This document shows, piece by piece, positions 17,439 through 27,392 of a DNA stretch of 64,000 nt; within the stretch, counting starts at the first letter, position 1, and each line of letters begins with the position of its first letter. A model generated the notes under the pieces. The model did not search any database and was not told where the DNA came from. It was given only the letters and a program-made list of their open reading frames with translations. Origin of the DNA: Candidatus Accumulibacter cognatus. Its GTDB lineage: Bacteria > Pseudomonadota > Gammaproteobacteria > Burkholderiales > Rhodocyclaceae. Location of the stretch: positions 2,413,553 through 2,477,552 of the forward strand of contig CP058708.1 of the NCBI GenBank assembly GCA_013414765.1, read 5' to 3'. Made by a program: the position numbers and the translations under genes.

Positions 17439-20400
17439 TCAGGGAGTATCGACATCGCCGCGGATGCCGAGGATGAATTGGTCGCTGCTCTCCGCCGGCG
17501 GCCCTTGCAGCACGGTGCGCGCCACCCAGACCGGGGAATTGGCCGCCACGGTGTTGAACCGAACCAGGTTTCCGGCGGACCAGCCCGCTCCCCAGCCGGC
17601 CGGCTGAATGCTGAAATAGGGCACGCCGGTCGCCGGGTTGATCGGCGCGATCACGTTCGCGATGGCCACCGCGGTCAGAATCTGGCCGATGGTTTCGCCG
17701 ATCACATTGACCGTCGTGGTGTTGGTGAACTGGATCAGCCAGCGCTCCTGGAGCGCGCCGCGATTGCTGACCGTGACCGGATACTGCACGGTGTTGTAGC
17801 TCGCGCTCGCCGCGCTGCCGATCAGCGTATCCGACCACACGCTGGTCCAGGTCGCCTGGTCGAACCAGTGCGACACCCGCGCGTGCAGGTCGCCCAGGAT
17901 CAGCGCCGAGCTGACCAACGACCCGAGCGGGAAATCATGCGTCAGCGGCCGCGTCAGCGTCAGTTCCCCGTTGATCTGGGCATCCGAACACAGCGCCATG
18001 TCTTCGATTCGATGCTCGATGGTCACTGGCTGCGAGTAGCCCGTGACATCGGAAAACGTCACCGTGCCGGCGTCCAGGTCGTGCGTGTAACCCGCACTGA
18101 TCGTTTCGCCGTCGTCGCCGAGGACCCGCACCCGCGCGACGCGCACCCGCCCCAGGTTGACCGTCTGGGTGTTGCTCACCGTCGCCGGCGCCGTCGTCGC
18201 GGTGTGGTGGATCACGACCACGTCGCCTTTGCGCAGGATCGGCACGCGCCCGTCGACGGGCAGGCGCACCGGGTCCAGGCCCAGAACGTCAGCCGACAGG
18301 GGCAGGTTGGAGACCGCCACGGCGTTAAACAGGGCAGTTTCCGGCATCACCAAAAGGGGCTTGAAAATCTGCCCGGAGACCACGCGCGCCGGGTGATACC
18401 ACCACTCGGACTTCTCCTCGGGCGAGAGCCCGGCATCGGAGACCCAGGCGCCGAAACGCAGCGACACGATGCCAAACTGCACGTCCACCGTGCCTTCCAC
18501 CTCGGCGGTCTCGATGTCGCCATTGAGCGCGCTGCTGGCGCTGATCTGCACGCTGTCGGTCGCGCGCACGGTACGGATCGCCAGGCTGGCCGGCTGCAAG
18601 GGCGCGCCGGAGACCCGGAATTGGAACTGCCAGTCATCCCAGAAGCCCTTGCGCGTCAGGCATGACACGACGAGGGCCGGCACGCCCCCGGCGGCGTAAT
18701 CGCTGACCGAAACGCTTCCGGTCGCGTAGTTGACCGTCCCGGCGATGGTGCCGCTGTTGGTATCCGCAGAGACATTGCGCAGCAGCGTGCCATCGCGATC
18801 GACATAGACACTGCCGCCGAACGTGAAGCGCAGACTGTTGGGGACCAGGGTATTCGAGGTGGTCGGCAGCAGATCGATCCGCAGCGCCTCGATGGCCTGC
18901 GAATGCGTCAGCAGGGCGCCGGCGCTGTCGGTCGCCTGGCGATAGCGGGCGGTGATCGTCCCGGTCGCGACGACCGTGGCGAACGTCTCCTGCCAGGTGT
19001 GCGTTTCGACGACCGCCTCCGGGGAGCCGCTGAAGCTGCGCGCCTGGTGGGTGTCCAGGAACGTGACCTGCGCCCCCAGGGCGACCGCGCCGGTGGTGTA
19101 ATTGATCGACCCGCCGACGCCGGAGGTGGAATTCAGCACATGGGACGTGCTGGCGGTCACGCCCTGCGGCTCGTTCCAGGTCCGATCAGCGGTGACCCGT
19201 GGCGTGACTATTCGCAGCAGCAAGGCGCCGGTGCCATCGTCGCAGACGATGTACTCGGTTTGCCGGCTATCCTGAAAGGATAGGGACAAGCTCTTGGGCA
19301 GCACCGCATGGCTCAAACTGAAATTCGACGAAGCGCCGCCGGCGGTAAACACCTCGGTGACGTTCAAGCCCTGCCGGTACGTCGTCACCAGATCCGAATC
19401 GCCGTCCGGAAGCTGGTCGGGAAGCAGTGCCGCCCGACCCGTCGCGTAATCGATCCAGCCGGATCCTTGCCCGGAGAGCGCGCCTCCGGAATCGTCGATG
19501 ACTACCCGGCCGATGCCATTGACCTGATAGGTGATCGTCACACTGCCGGGCTGGATCGCGCCGTCGGGCAGGGTGATCGGGATCGCCGGCACGTTGAACA
19601 CCGACGCGCCGACCTGCGCCTTGTAATGCGCTGGCGTCCCCCAGGCAAACAGGATCTGCGTGTTCACGTCGGGCAGCGCGCCGAGCGTCACGACCAGAGA
19701 GCCGGTCGCATAGTCGACCATGCCGGAGCCCACGCCGTCATCGCCGGTCAGCCCGCCGGCGCCGTTGTCCGCCAGACGATACCATTTTCCGAGCGCCAGA
19801 TAATCGACCGAAACCGACCCCGGCGCCGGCGCTGGCGACAGGGATTTGACGTAGGTATAGCCGCGATTGCCAACGCTGACCGCCGTGCTCGCGGTATGCC
19901 CGGCGGCCGCGATCGCGACGGCTTGCGCCCCCGCATAGCTGGCCGTACCGCTGATGCCGGTGCTCCTCGCCAGGCTGACGGCGCCGCTGGCGTAGTTGAC
20001 CGAGCCGGTGAATCCGGACTGGGCCACCAAGTTGCCCGCGCTGTCGTCGACCAGCGTCACCCCGGCGATAGTGACGGTGACCGATCCCATCGCCACCGCC
20101 CGACCGAAATAGCGCACCGCCGTGACGCCGGGCGAGGTCGTCACCGTCGAGGAAAAAGCGAGCCCCGGCGCGCCGGCAATGGGCACGATCAGATTGCGAT
20201 CGCCGACGCAACGCGCGTCGATGATCGGCGCTTCGGACAGCGCCGAGGGCACCAGTTGCGTGTAGACCGACTCGGCGCGCAGCGTCAGCGCCCCGAGCAA
20301 GGCGGCCTGCGCGAGGGGAGAGACGCCGTAATAGCTCGTCGCGTCGGCGGCGAAGGTGCTGTGAACGCGCGTCGGCGGGTTGTAATAGTCGTACGTGAAG

Positions 20401-21023
20401 CGCGTGACCGGCGCGCCGGTAAACGCCATCCGCAGGGGATCGGAGATTTCGAGCACCAGCACATCGCGCAGATAATCGCCGTGAATGTCGGTGAACACCT
20501 GGTCGACGACGCGCGAAATCAGCCGCGTGATCCGGACAAACTGCTGGGCGGTCGGCGTGTCGCGCTGGACCAGCGCGAAGACGTCGCCGACGCCCGGATT
20601 GACGACCGACTTGGCGCAATGGACCTGAATGCTGTGCTGCCCGGAGAGATGATTGCCGAACAGCACGTAACGCGACTCGCTGCCCATCGCGAGATAGTTC
20701 TCGAGCTTGTTCTGCGCACTGGTGCGCTGATCCGACCAGGACTTGGTGGTAAACAGCGCCGCCGATACGCGCGGATCGGCCGGCGCCTCGGCGACGATGA
20801 CATGCGCGCCGTAATAGCCCTCGACCGAATCGGTCAGCACCGCGGGAAACACCTTGCGCAGCGAGATCCGGCCATAGGTCCGGTCCAGCTCGGAGATGTC
20901 CGGGAACAGGTTATTGCTGACCCCGTCGACCACCGCGAGGCCCGTCGCCATGCCGCCCCCCTCGGGCACGTCGTCGAGCACCGACGATTTGAGCAGCACG
21001 ATGTCGCCATCCAGAATGGGCAT
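17439..21023 (-). CDS. Giant phage tail protein with repeated beta-domains
   Basis: A 1,194-residue protein, the largest in the phage. The N-terminal 250 residues (GDIVLLKSSVLDDVPEGGG, TDIHGDYLRDVLVLEIS) resemble a conserved tail-module domain. After residue ~300 there are at least five copies of a module ending in a G-x-(V/I/M)-(D/N)-Y-(A/T)-(T/S)-G turn: GSVNYASGAV, GMVDYATGSL, GWIDYATGRA, GSINYTTGAV, GTVNYATGSV. This pattern suggests tandem Ig-like or fibronectin-like domains in a central fibre or tip. It lies directly downstream of the tape measure genes. Confidence 0.65.
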   Translation of the reverse strand: MPILDGDIVLLKSSVLDDVPEGGGMATGLAVVDGVSNNLFPDISELDRTYGRISLRKVFPAVLTDSVEGYYGAHVIVAEAPADPRVSAALFTTKSWSDQRTSAQNKLENYLAMGSESRYVLFGNHLSGQHSIQVHCAKSVVNPGVGDVFALVQRDTPTAQQFVRITRLISRVVDQVFTDIHGDYLRDVLVLEISDPLRMAFTGAPVTRFTYDYYNPPTRVHSTFAADATSYYGVSPLAQAALLGALTLRAESVYTQLVPSALSEAPIIDARCVGDRNLIVPIAGAPGLAFSSTVTTSPGVTAVRYFGRAVAMGSVTVTIAGVTLVDDSAGNLVAQSGFTGSVNYASGAVSLARSTGISGTASYAGAQAVAIAAAGHTASTAVSVGNRGYTYVKSLSPAPAPGSVSVDYLALGKWYRLADNGAGGLTGDDGVGSGMVDYATGSLVVTLGALPDVNTQILFAWGTPAHYKAQVGASVFNVPAIPITLPDGAIQPGSVTITYQVNGIGRVVIDDSGGALSGQGSGWIDYATGRAALLPDQLPDGDSDLVTTYRQGLNVTEVFTAGGASSNFSLSHAVLPKSLSLSFQDSRQTEYIVCDDGTGALLLRIVTPRVTADRTWNEPQGVTASTSHVLNSTSGVGGSINYTTGAVALGAQVTFLDTHQARSFSGSPEAVVETHTWQETFATVVATGTITARYRQATDSAGALLTHSQAIEALRIDLLPTTSNTLVPNSLRFTFGGSVYVDRDGTLLRNVSADTNSGTIAGTVNYATGSVSVSDYAAGGVPALVVSCLTRKGFWDDWQFQFRVSGAPLQPASLAIRTVRATDSVQISASSALNGDIETAEVEGTVDVQFGIVSLRFGAWVSDAGLSPEEKSEWWYHPARVVSGQIFKPLLVMPETALFNAVAVSNLPLSADVLGLDPVRLPVDGRVPILRKGDVVVIHHTATTAPATVSNTQTVNLGRVRVARVRVLGDDGETISAGYTHDLDAGTVTFSDVTGYSQPVTIEHRIEDMALCSDAQINGELTLTRPLTHDFPLGSLVSSALILGDLHARVSHWFDQATWTSVWSDTLIGSAASASYNTVQYPVTVSNRGALQERWLIQFTNTTTVNVIGETIGQILTAVAIANVIAPINPATGVPYFSIQPAGWGAGWSAGNLVRFNTVAANSPVWVARTVLQGPPAESSDQFILGIRGDVDTP

Positions 21024-21026
21024 GCG

Positions 21027-21410
21027 TTAAACCTCGATCAATTTAATCGTGACCACATACGGAAAATCCGCCCCAGGGTCGGCAATCGGATACAGCGGCG
21101 CCGCCGAAATCGCGGACTCTGGCGCAAAAATGACGTTGAAGCTGCGGCCATCGGCCAGCGCCAGCACGAATTGTCCCGGCACTTCGCTGGCCAGCACGCG
21201 CAGCGCGTCGACCGTGGCGCGCGTCACCCAGCCGCCGCCGGCGTCGCCGCCGAGCGTAATCGGCCGCCCCGCCTGGCGCTGCCCGACATCGACGATCAGC
21301 GCGCCGGTCAGCGCATACTCGGTCTTGCGGACCACGGTCGGCCAGGTGAACTCGTCGGTCCACACCAGGTCGGCCGGCAGCGGCAGCGCGCCTAAGAGAT
21401 GCTCAGCCAT
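21027..21410 (-). CDS. Phage minor tail protein-like
   Basis: A 127-residue protein (MAEHLLGALPLPADLVWTDE...) with strands such as KTEYALTGALIVD and GQFVLALADGRSFNVIFAP. It overlaps the next upstream small gene by 19 bases and lies 4 bases from the giant tail gene. Size, position after the tape measure and beta-rich composition fit a tail-tip adaptor of siphophages. Identity is by context only. Confidence 0.6.
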   Translation of the reverse strand: MAEHLLGALPLPADLVWTDEFTWPTVVRKTEYALTGALIVDVGQRQAGRPITLGGDAGGGWVTRATVDALRVLASEVPGQFVLALADGRSFNVIFAPESAISAAPLYPIADPGADFPYVVTIKLIEV

Positions 21411-21610
21411 GTCTCACCCACCGGCTGCCATTGGGTGCCGGTCCAGATCTTCTGCGGCACGCCCTGCTCGGACACCACGCCGCGCTCGACCAGGGTGTCC
21501 CAGATCGCCCGGAAGCGCCGGTCCCGCGACGACAGCGAGCGGACCGCCTCGAGGGCGATCCGGCTGCGCGGCCGCTTCGCCCAGCCCAGAAAATCCTTCG
21601 GCCCGATCAT
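21392..21610 (-). CDS. Small hypothetical tail-module protein
   Basis: A 72-residue basic protein (MIGPKDFLGWAKRPRSR...) whose start overlaps the tape-measure stop (ATGA, 21,607-21,610) and whose end overlaps the next gene by 19 bases. Its length and conserved Trp/Arg pattern argue that it is a real gene in a coupled string. I do not recognise a family. Confidence 0.6.
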   Translation of the reverse strand: MIGPKDFLGWAKRPRSRIALEAVRSLSSRDRRFRAIWDTLVERGVVSEQGVPQKIWTGTQWQPVGETWLSIS

Positions 21611-24600
21611 CCGGACACGTACCTTTCTTTCAGGGTGGTCAACACCCCGACCAGTGCCTGTGCCGACGCCTGGCTGTTGGTGTCGACGCGGGCGCTGGCG
21701 TTGCCGATCGTGATGTCGACGCGATGGACCGAGGCCACAGTACTGGCCGGGCTTGCTGCGCTGCTGGAGGTGCTGGCGCTCGCCGTGCCCGTCGCGCTGC
21801 TGGACGCGCCCGTGCTCGCCGCTCCCGCTGCGCCGCCGGACGCGCTGGCGCTGCTGGCTGACCGGACGGCGTCCTGGGCGCGGGCCTTGGCCCGATCGAC
21901 CGCACCGGCGTATTCGGTCAGGTAGCCCTCGGTGGAAATCACCGGCGTCGCCAGCAATTTGCTCTTGAGGGCCGCCATTTCCTCGGCGAGGATGTCCGTA
22001 TAGGCTCTGACAAACGCCTGCACCGCCGGGCCGGTCAACCCCAGGGAGCGGGCGACCGTCTCATGATCGACGCTCTGCGTACTGACCTGGCGCTGCACCA
22101 CGTTGGGTTGATCCGACCGCTGCTGCTGATCGCGCAGCCGGCCGACCTGCCCTGCCGCGCTGCCCGCCGCGCTGCCCAATCCGTCGAGGTCCCGCGTCGC
22201 GCCGCGAACGCCGTCGCCCATCCGGCCTGCCGCGCCGCCGGCCGAATCGAAACTATCGGCCAGTTCGCGGGTCCGTCTCGCCACCTCGTCGGAGATTTGC
22301 GCTTCGACTTCCTTGACGCGCGCGGCGGCTTCCTGCGCGGCGAGTTCGGCCCGTTTCGCGGCGGTGAGCTGGCCCGACGCTTCCAGTTCGGCGCGCTTCG
22401 CTTGCACCGCGGCCAGCGCCGCCGCGGCTTCGGCATGTTTCGCGGCCGCGACCAGTTCGGCGAGCTGAATTTCCAGGCGCTTCATTTCCAGCAGCGCATT
22501 CAGCGCGCCGCGTTCGTCGCCGTGCGCGCGGGCCACGTCGAGAATCGTTCGCTGCTGCTCGATCGCCAGCCGAACCACCGATTGTTCGAGGGTCAGTTGC
22601 GCCTGTTTGACCTGGCTGTTCGCCTGAATCTGGCGGGTCTGATCGGCCAGGGCGTCCCGGTAAAGCCGGCTCGCCTGCCCGGCCTGGATCTCGGCGGCTT
22701 CGATCTGCTTCGTGACATCGACGCCCGCCGCCTTTTTGGCGCGCAGATCTTCGAGCGCTCGCGTCGCCGCCTCGTAGGCCGCCCGCAGCTCGGCGACGCG
22801 GCCGCTGTTGTTGGCGTGCGCCGCCGCCTCGGTCTGGGCCTGCGCCGCGACCACTGCCGACGCCCGCGCCTGCCCCTCGGCCTTGTCGGCGTCGGACTGG
22901 CGCGCGGCGATGACCTTCTCCAGCTCCGCGCGCTGCTCTTTTTGCTGGGCGGTGGCGTTTTTCCAGCCGCCGATCTCGGCTTCGATCGCCGCCAGTTGCC
23001 GCTGCGCCATCGAGAGGTCGGCCGCTTTCTGGACGGCGACCTGGCGGTCGGCTTCGGCGTTGTCTTTACTGGCTTGTACGCGGGCCCGGAGTTTTTCGGT
23101 TTCGCTCCCGAAGGCATTGGCCAGATTGACCGAGGCCGCGGTCTGGGCTTTTTTGGCCTCGGCGTCGGCGACCGTCTGCTTGGTGAGCTTTTCTCCGGCG
23201 TCCGCGAGGTCGGCGTAGGTCGCTTTCAGCCGAGTGACGCCGAGCGCCGCGGACTGCGCGGCGGTGCCGGTCTGGGCGACGGACTCGGCGGCCGCCTTAC
23301 TCGACAGCTTGAATTTGATCGCCTCCCGATCGGCGTCACTGAGCGATTCGATAAAGTACTTGTTGTGTTTGGCGGCCTTCAGGAGTTTGTCGTAAGCTTC
23401 TTCTTGAATCGCGTCGAACGCATCGATTGCACTTTGTTTGAACCCTCGCAGCCCGATGTCTCCATTGGCCAGCGCCGCAAAAAACGTCCCGATCGTCTTG
23501 GCGACCGCAACCGTCGAGATGGACACAGCGATGAGCTGGGCCTCCATCAACTCCAGGCTTTCCTTCAGCCCTTTGATTACCCCCGCGTCGCCGATCGTCT
23601 GGAACACCTCGGCAACGCTATTCTTGTAGTGATTCCATCGTTGCGTCAGCGTTTCGGTCTGCCCGCCGAGCGCGCCGGACGACTGATAGAGCGCGTTCAG
23701 GCCGGCCGTCAGGGCCGGGAACAGCTCCTCGGTCGTCAGCTTGCCGCTCTCGACCAGTTTGATCAGTTGCTCGGTCGTGATGCCGAAGCCGTTGGCGACC
23801 GACTGGAGCGCGCCGGGCAGCGCCTCGCCCAATTGCCCGCGCAGCTCCTCCATCGAGACCGTGCCCTTGGAGGCCATCTGCGACAGCGCCAGCAACGCGT
23901 TCTGCGTTTCGGCCGAACTCTTGCCGGCGACCGACATCGCACTCGCGACCGCCTCGAACACCGCTCGCGTCGCCTCGCCCTCGACCGCGCTGCCCTTGGT
24001 CGCCGCGGTCAGGCCGGCGTAAGCTTTGCCGACTTCGAGGATCGGCAGGCCCAGACGGCCGGCGACATCGTGGACATAGGCCATTTCCTCGGCCGAGGCC
24101 TGGCTCGATCCGGCGACAGCGGTGAACGTCCGCGATAAATTCTCCAGTTCAACGTTGACCCGGAGGAACTCCCGCGCCAGCTCGACCCCGGAAAACGCGA
24201 GCCCGAGCTTGCCCAGGACGCTCGTCAGTCCGTCGGCCTGGCGCGCGACCTGGCCGACGCTGCCCGGCACGCCATCCAGCTCGGCGCGCAGCGTCCTGAT
24301 GCGCGCCTGCCCGGCGGCAAAGGCGCGGTCGAACTGATCGCCCGTGACATCGCTGCTCCTCGCCAATCGCTGCAGCGCCTGATTGATCTCCAGGAGTTCC
24401 GCCTGGATGCGGTCGGCCGAGCGAATCCCGAGGGTGGCGAACGCGGCCTGCACCTGCTCGGTGCTGCCGCGCACCCGCTGCTGGGCGGCGGCCACGCCTT
24501 CGAGGGAGCGCTGCGCCGCCGTCCCGAGCGCCGCCACGCCGTCACCGGCGGTCCGGGCCTCGCCGCCGGTGTCGCGCGCTTGCTGGCCAAGCTGGTCGAC

Positions 24601-24681
24601 CGACGCCGCCAGGTGGTCGACCGCCTCCCGGCCGGTGACCCCGGCGGCGATGTCGACGCGTAAGCGCAGATCGTCCGCCAT
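21607..24681 (-). CDS. Tail tape measure protein
   Basis: A 1,024-residue, largely helical and coiled-coil protein with a hydrophobic central part (about residues 365-410, IAVSISTVAVAKTIGTFFAALA). It has the typical low-complexity Ala/Gln/Arg-rich rods, for example around residues 550-820. Tape measures set tail length; at the usual ~1.5 A per residue this predicts a tail near 150 nm, as in long-tailed siphophages. ATG 24,681 is used; an adjacent GTG at 24,684 would add one residue. Confidence 0.88.
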   Translation of the reverse strand: MADDLRLRVDIAAGVTGREAVDHLAASVDQLGQQARDTGGEARTAGDGVAALGTAAQRSLEGVAAAQQRVRGSTEQVQAAFATLGIRSADRIQAELLEINQALQRLARSSDVTGDQFDRAFAAGQARIRTLRAELDGVPGSVGQVARQADGLTSVLGKLGLAFSGVELAREFLRVNVELENLSRTFTAVAGSSQASAEEMAYVHDVAGRLGLPILEVGKAYAGLTAATKGSAVEGEATRAVFEAVASAMSVAGKSSAETQNALLALSQMASKGTVSMEELRGQLGEALPGALQSVANGFGITTEQLIKLVESGKLTTEELFPALTAGLNALYQSSGALGGQTETLTQRWNHYKNSVAEVFQTIGDAGVIKGLKESLELMEAQLIAVSISTVAVAKTIGTFFAALANGDIGLRGFKQSAIDAFDAIQEEAYDKLLKAAKHNKYFIESLSDADREAIKFKLSSKAAAESVAQTGTAAQSAALGVTRLKATYADLADAGEKLTKQTVADAEAKKAQTAASVNLANAFGSETEKLRARVQASKDNAEADRQVAVQKAADLSMAQRQLAAIEAEIGGWKNATAQQKEQRAELEKVIAARQSDADKAEGQARASAVVAAQAQTEAAAHANNSGRVAELRAAYEAATRALEDLRAKKAAGVDVTKQIEAAEIQAGQASRLYRDALADQTRQIQANSQVKQAQLTLEQSVVRLAIEQQRTILDVARAHGDERGALNALLEMKRLEIQLAELVAAAKHAEAAAALAAVQAKRAELEASGQLTAAKRAELAAQEAAARVKEVEAQISDEVARRTRELADSFDSAGGAAGRMGDGVRGATRDLDGLGSAAGSAAGQVGRLRDQQQRSDQPNVVQRQVSTQSVDHETVARSLGLTGPAVQAFVRAYTDILAEEMAALKSKLLATPVISTEGYLTEYAGAVDRAKARAQDAVRSASSASASGGAAGAASTGASSSATGTASASTSSSAASPASTVASVHRVDITIGNASARVDTNSQASAQALVGVLTTLKERYVSG

Positions 24682-24696
24682 CACTCAGGCCAGATC

Positions 24697-24760
24697 TCCC
24701 CTCTCCCCTCGCGGGAGAGGGGCCGGGGGAGAGGGGCGACGATCTTCCGCTGAGGCGGGT
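24697..24760. repeat. REP-like palindrome CTCTCCC...GGGAGAGGGG
   Basis: CCCTCTCCCCTCGCGGGAGAGGGG followed by CCGGGGGAGAGGGG is a GC-rich hairpin-forming repeat between the tail tube and tape measure genes. The same unit occurs three times at 37,090-37,260 and in a variant at 59,227-59,255. Confidence 0.6.
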
Positions 24761-24781
24761 AAGCGGGGAGGCGCACGGCGA

Positions 24782-25540
24782 TCAGGACGTCAGCAGATCG
24801 ACCTGGAACGGCTCGGTCTTGCCGGTCGGCGTTTTGAGGCGCCCCTTCAGGGTGATGTTTCCGAAACCGTCACTCAGGAAGTCAAACGCGCTTTCCGGCG
24901 CCAGCACCGCCTCCCAGACGGTGCAGATGCACGGCAGGTTGTCGGCGAAGTTCACCCCATCCAGGACGAACTCGGCCCGCACCTGCGCCTGCGTGGCGCC
25001 GGCGATGCGCGTGCCGGCACTGGTCTGGTAGTTGCCGGTGACCTTGATCGTGGCGCCGTTGGCGATCGCGCCGGTGGACTTGACGCGCACCATGCCGAGG
25101 CGGTAATTGACGTCGTAGTCGGTGCCCAGCACATAAGTCGGCGTGCCCGAGGTATGCGTCACGACAAAGCCGGCGACCGCGAAATTCGTCTTGGAAAGCG
25201 ACACCCACTTGTCGTGCACCGCGACGATCGCCTCGGCGGTGATCGTGCCGCTGCCCTGCGACCAGGCCGCATTGGTGCCCAGCAGCGCGAGCGTCAGACC
25301 CTCCTTGTCGAGTTCATTGAGTTGTACGGTCAGGTCGGCGGGTTTCTGGATGGCGACCGACTCGATGACCTGCCCGTAGGTCGTTTTGCCGCGCGAAACC
25401 TGTTCTTTGAGGTCGGTATTGGGCTTGATTTCGAACTTGCCGCACTCGAACGGGCCGACTCGCCCGATTTTCAGGCCCGTCGTGGGGTCCGTGCGGTTGA
25501 TGTAGAGGTCGCCGCCTCCAAGAAATGCGCGTGATGCCAT
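24782..25540 (-). CDS. Major tail tube protein
   Basis: A 252-residue protein (MASRAFLGGGDLYINRTDPTTG...) with the start, length and beta-rich sequence of siphophage tail tube proteins: GPFECGKFEIKPNTDLKEQ, RLGMVRVKSTGAI and ITLKGRLKTPTGK. Its position between a Mu gp37-like gene and the tape measure supports this. A Mu-type contractile sheath gene is not seen next to it, which argues for a non-contractile tail. Confidence 0.75.
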   Translation of the reverse strand: MASRAFLGGGDLYINRTDPTTGLKIGRVGPFECGKFEIKPNTDLKEQVSRGKTTYGQVIESVAIQKPADLTVQLNELDKEGLTLALLGTNAAWSQGSGTITAEAIVAVHDKWVSLSKTNFAVAGFVVTHTSGTPTYVLGTDYDVNYRLGMVRVKSTGAIANGATIKVTGNYQTSAGTRIAGATQAQVRAEFVLDGVNFADNLPCICTVWEAVLAPESAFDFLSDGFGNITLKGRLKTPTGKTEPFQVDLLTS

Positions 25541-25571
25541 GGGTCGTCTCCGTTAAAAAAGGGCGGATTAG

Positions 25572-25997
25572 CTAGCGGTCGGGCTCGATCACCTGTTGCG
25601 TGGTGACCGCCAGCGGGTAAAACAGGGCGCCGGCCAGGAACACCGGCGCCGGCGGCGTGGCCAGCAGCAGCGGCGTGTATTTCGCCGGCGGCGTCCAGCC
25701 GAGCAATGATTTCAGCAGGGCCTCGGCCAGGGGCGCTGCCGCCGCCCGCGCCGGCGCGCCGCTGCCGGCGCGGCCGGCGTGCTTGACCGCCAGAATCACC
25801 AGCCAGCGGGTTTCGATCCGCACCGCGCGCCGGCTGCGGTGCTGCTCGATCACCTGGTAGCCATCAAAGGCCAGGAACACGCAGGGCGTTGGCTTGCCGG
25901 CTTGCTCGATGCTTTCGAGATCGCTCATCGGGTGTACCCCGAGCAGGCCGGGGACTCCGCTCAAGTGCTCGGCCAGGGGTACTTCGAGACTCAACAT
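25572..25997 (-). CDS. Mu gp37-like tail completion protein
   Basis: A 141-residue protein from ATG 25,997. It has the pattern of the Mu gp37 (DUF1834) family, a tail-terminator-like fold: an N-terminal helix, then WLVILAVKHA and FLAGALFYPLAVTTQQVIEP. It follows gp36 by 7 bases, the same order as in Mu. It would close the proximal end of the tail or join it to the head. Confidence 0.65.
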   Translation of the reverse strand: MLSLEVPLAEHLSGVPGLLGVHPMSDLESIEQAGKPTPCVFLAFDGYQVIEQHRSRRAVRIETRWLVILAVKHAGRAGSGAPARAAAAPLAEALLKSLLGWTPPAKYTPLLLATPPAPVFLAGALFYPLAVTTQQVIEPDR

Positions 25998-26004
25998 GCC
26001 CGGC

Positions 26005-26409
26005 TCACGACCGCTCGCCGCGCGCGAACAGGCGGGGGCTGCTGACCACCTGCGACAGCCCCGCCTGGGCCGGCGGGCCGGACTGGCCCAATTGCAGGGT
26101 CCCGTCGGCGATCCGCGCCAGGAGCTTGAGCGCGTTCTGGTAGCGTTCCTTGACCAGATCCGGCGCCGCATCCGGATACAGCGCGTAGCGCGCCAGATCG
26201 CAGCACAGGCCGACCAGCAGCGCCGGCACGGTGGCCAGCGGCAGCGCGTAGCGCCCCGCCAGATAGCCGTCCAGGATCGCGCTGGCGTCGTCGAGCACGC
26301 GCGTGACCACCTCGGTATTTACGTTGGTGCCGCTCACGCGGTCGGTCTGATCGATCAGCTCCTGCTCGCCGAAGCGGGCGACCAGGTCGTCGAGGGTGGC
26401 GTAGGCCAT
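26005..26409 (-). CDS. Mu gp36-like head-tail connector (DUF1320)
   Basis: A 134-residue protein starting MAYATLDDLVARFGEQEL, the typical DUF1320/gp36 N-terminus, followed by the helical DDASAILDGYLAGRYALPL core. This family are head-to-tail adaptor proteins. It lies between capsid and gp37, in the Mu order. Confidence 0.85.
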   Translation of the reverse strand: MAYATLDDLVARFGEQELIDQTDRVSGTNVNTEVVTRVLDDASAILDGYLAGRYALPLATVPALLVGLCCDLARYALYPDAAPDLVKERYQNALKLLARIADGTLQLGQSGPPAQAGLSQVVSSPRLFARGERS

Positions 26410-26413
26410 GGCG

Positions 26414-27346
26414 TTACGCGACCGCGTTCTGGAAAAAATAGCCCAGGTCGGTCGCGCAGACCACCTCTTTGACGCGCTCGCCGACGCGCACGCGCTGGCA
26501 GCCCGTCAGGCCGATGGTCGGTTCGTCGATCGATCCCGAGGTTTTTCCGCCGGCCTCGGCGGTGAATCCGAAGGTCACGCCGACTTGCGGACCCGCGGCG
26601 CGATCCCGGTACAGAAACGCCGCGTGCTTGCCCCAGACGCGGGCCAGCGTGGCCGTCTGGCCGCGCTTGGCGCTGTTCGCGAAACCCGCGCCGACGAGCA
26701 CTTCCTGCAGCTCGAAAAACTCGGCGAATTCCTGCCGGGAGACCATGCCCGCCCCCTGCGCCGTGCCCTTGATCGCCTGCACGAGCTTGGGGTGGCGGCG
26801 CGTCTTGGTCCAGGCCACCTGCCCGAAAACGGCGATATTGGGCCGCATCACCGGCACGTCGAGCGCGTCGCCGATCGCGGCGACCGGGTCCGAGTTGGTG
26901 GTGTCGGACCATTGTCCGGTGCCGGAGAGCGTCGCCTGGTTGCCGGCCGCGTAGCTGCCGGTGGCGAACACCAGCGCGGCCGCGCGTTGTTCGCGCGCCA
27001 GGTTGAGCAGGTGGGTGAGGTAGGCGGCCGCGGTACCGAGCGGGTCGACACGCTGGTTGTCGTCGGCAATGTCCTCGTTCGGCACCAGATCGTCGAAGCC
27101 AAAATCCGACACCTTGTCGGCGACCTCGGTGGCCGAAAAATCCACTTCGGTGGGGGCGCTCTTGCGGCCGACCTTGGCATCCGGCACGGTGAATCCGTCG
27201 GCCAGGTTGTACTTGAGATACTTGAATTCGGCCGCGGTCGGCGTGCGCGGCAACACGGCATCGGCGATCAGCGCGATGTCCGGGTTGCGGTAGGCGATGG
27301 CGATCGCGGTGAGGATCGGATTGGTGGGGAACGGGCGGACAGCCAT
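26414..27346 (-). CDS. Major capsid protein
   Basis: A 310-residue protein with the layout of HK97-fold coat proteins: an N-terminal arm (FPTNPILTAIAIAYRNPDIA), an extended loop region with FGFDDLVPNEDI, and a C-terminal AEAGGKTSGSIDEPTIG segment. The family is that of transposable and related phages lacking a long N-terminal delta domain. Scaffolding is supplied by the protease/scaffold gene upstream. Position between decoration protein and connector supports it. Confidence 0.85.
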   Translation of the reverse strand: MAVRPFPTNPILTAIAIAYRNPDIALIADAVLPRTPTAAEFKYLKYNLADGFTVPDAKVGRKSAPTEVDFSATEVADKVSDFGFDDLVPNEDIADDNQRVDPLGTAAAYLTHLLNLAREQRAAALVFATGSYAAGNQATLSGTGQWSDTTNSDPVAAIGDALDVPVMRPNIAVFGQVAWTKTRRHPKLVQAIKGTAQGAGMVSRQEFAEFFELQEVLVGAGFANSAKRGQTATLARVWGKHAAFLYRDRAAGPQVGVTFGFTAEAGGKTSGSIDEPTIGLTGCQRVRVGERVKEVVCATDLGYFFQNAVA

Positions 27347-27392
27347 GAAGGGATCTCCAGAGAAATGAGGGTCGGGGGGGGCGTAACCGGCG

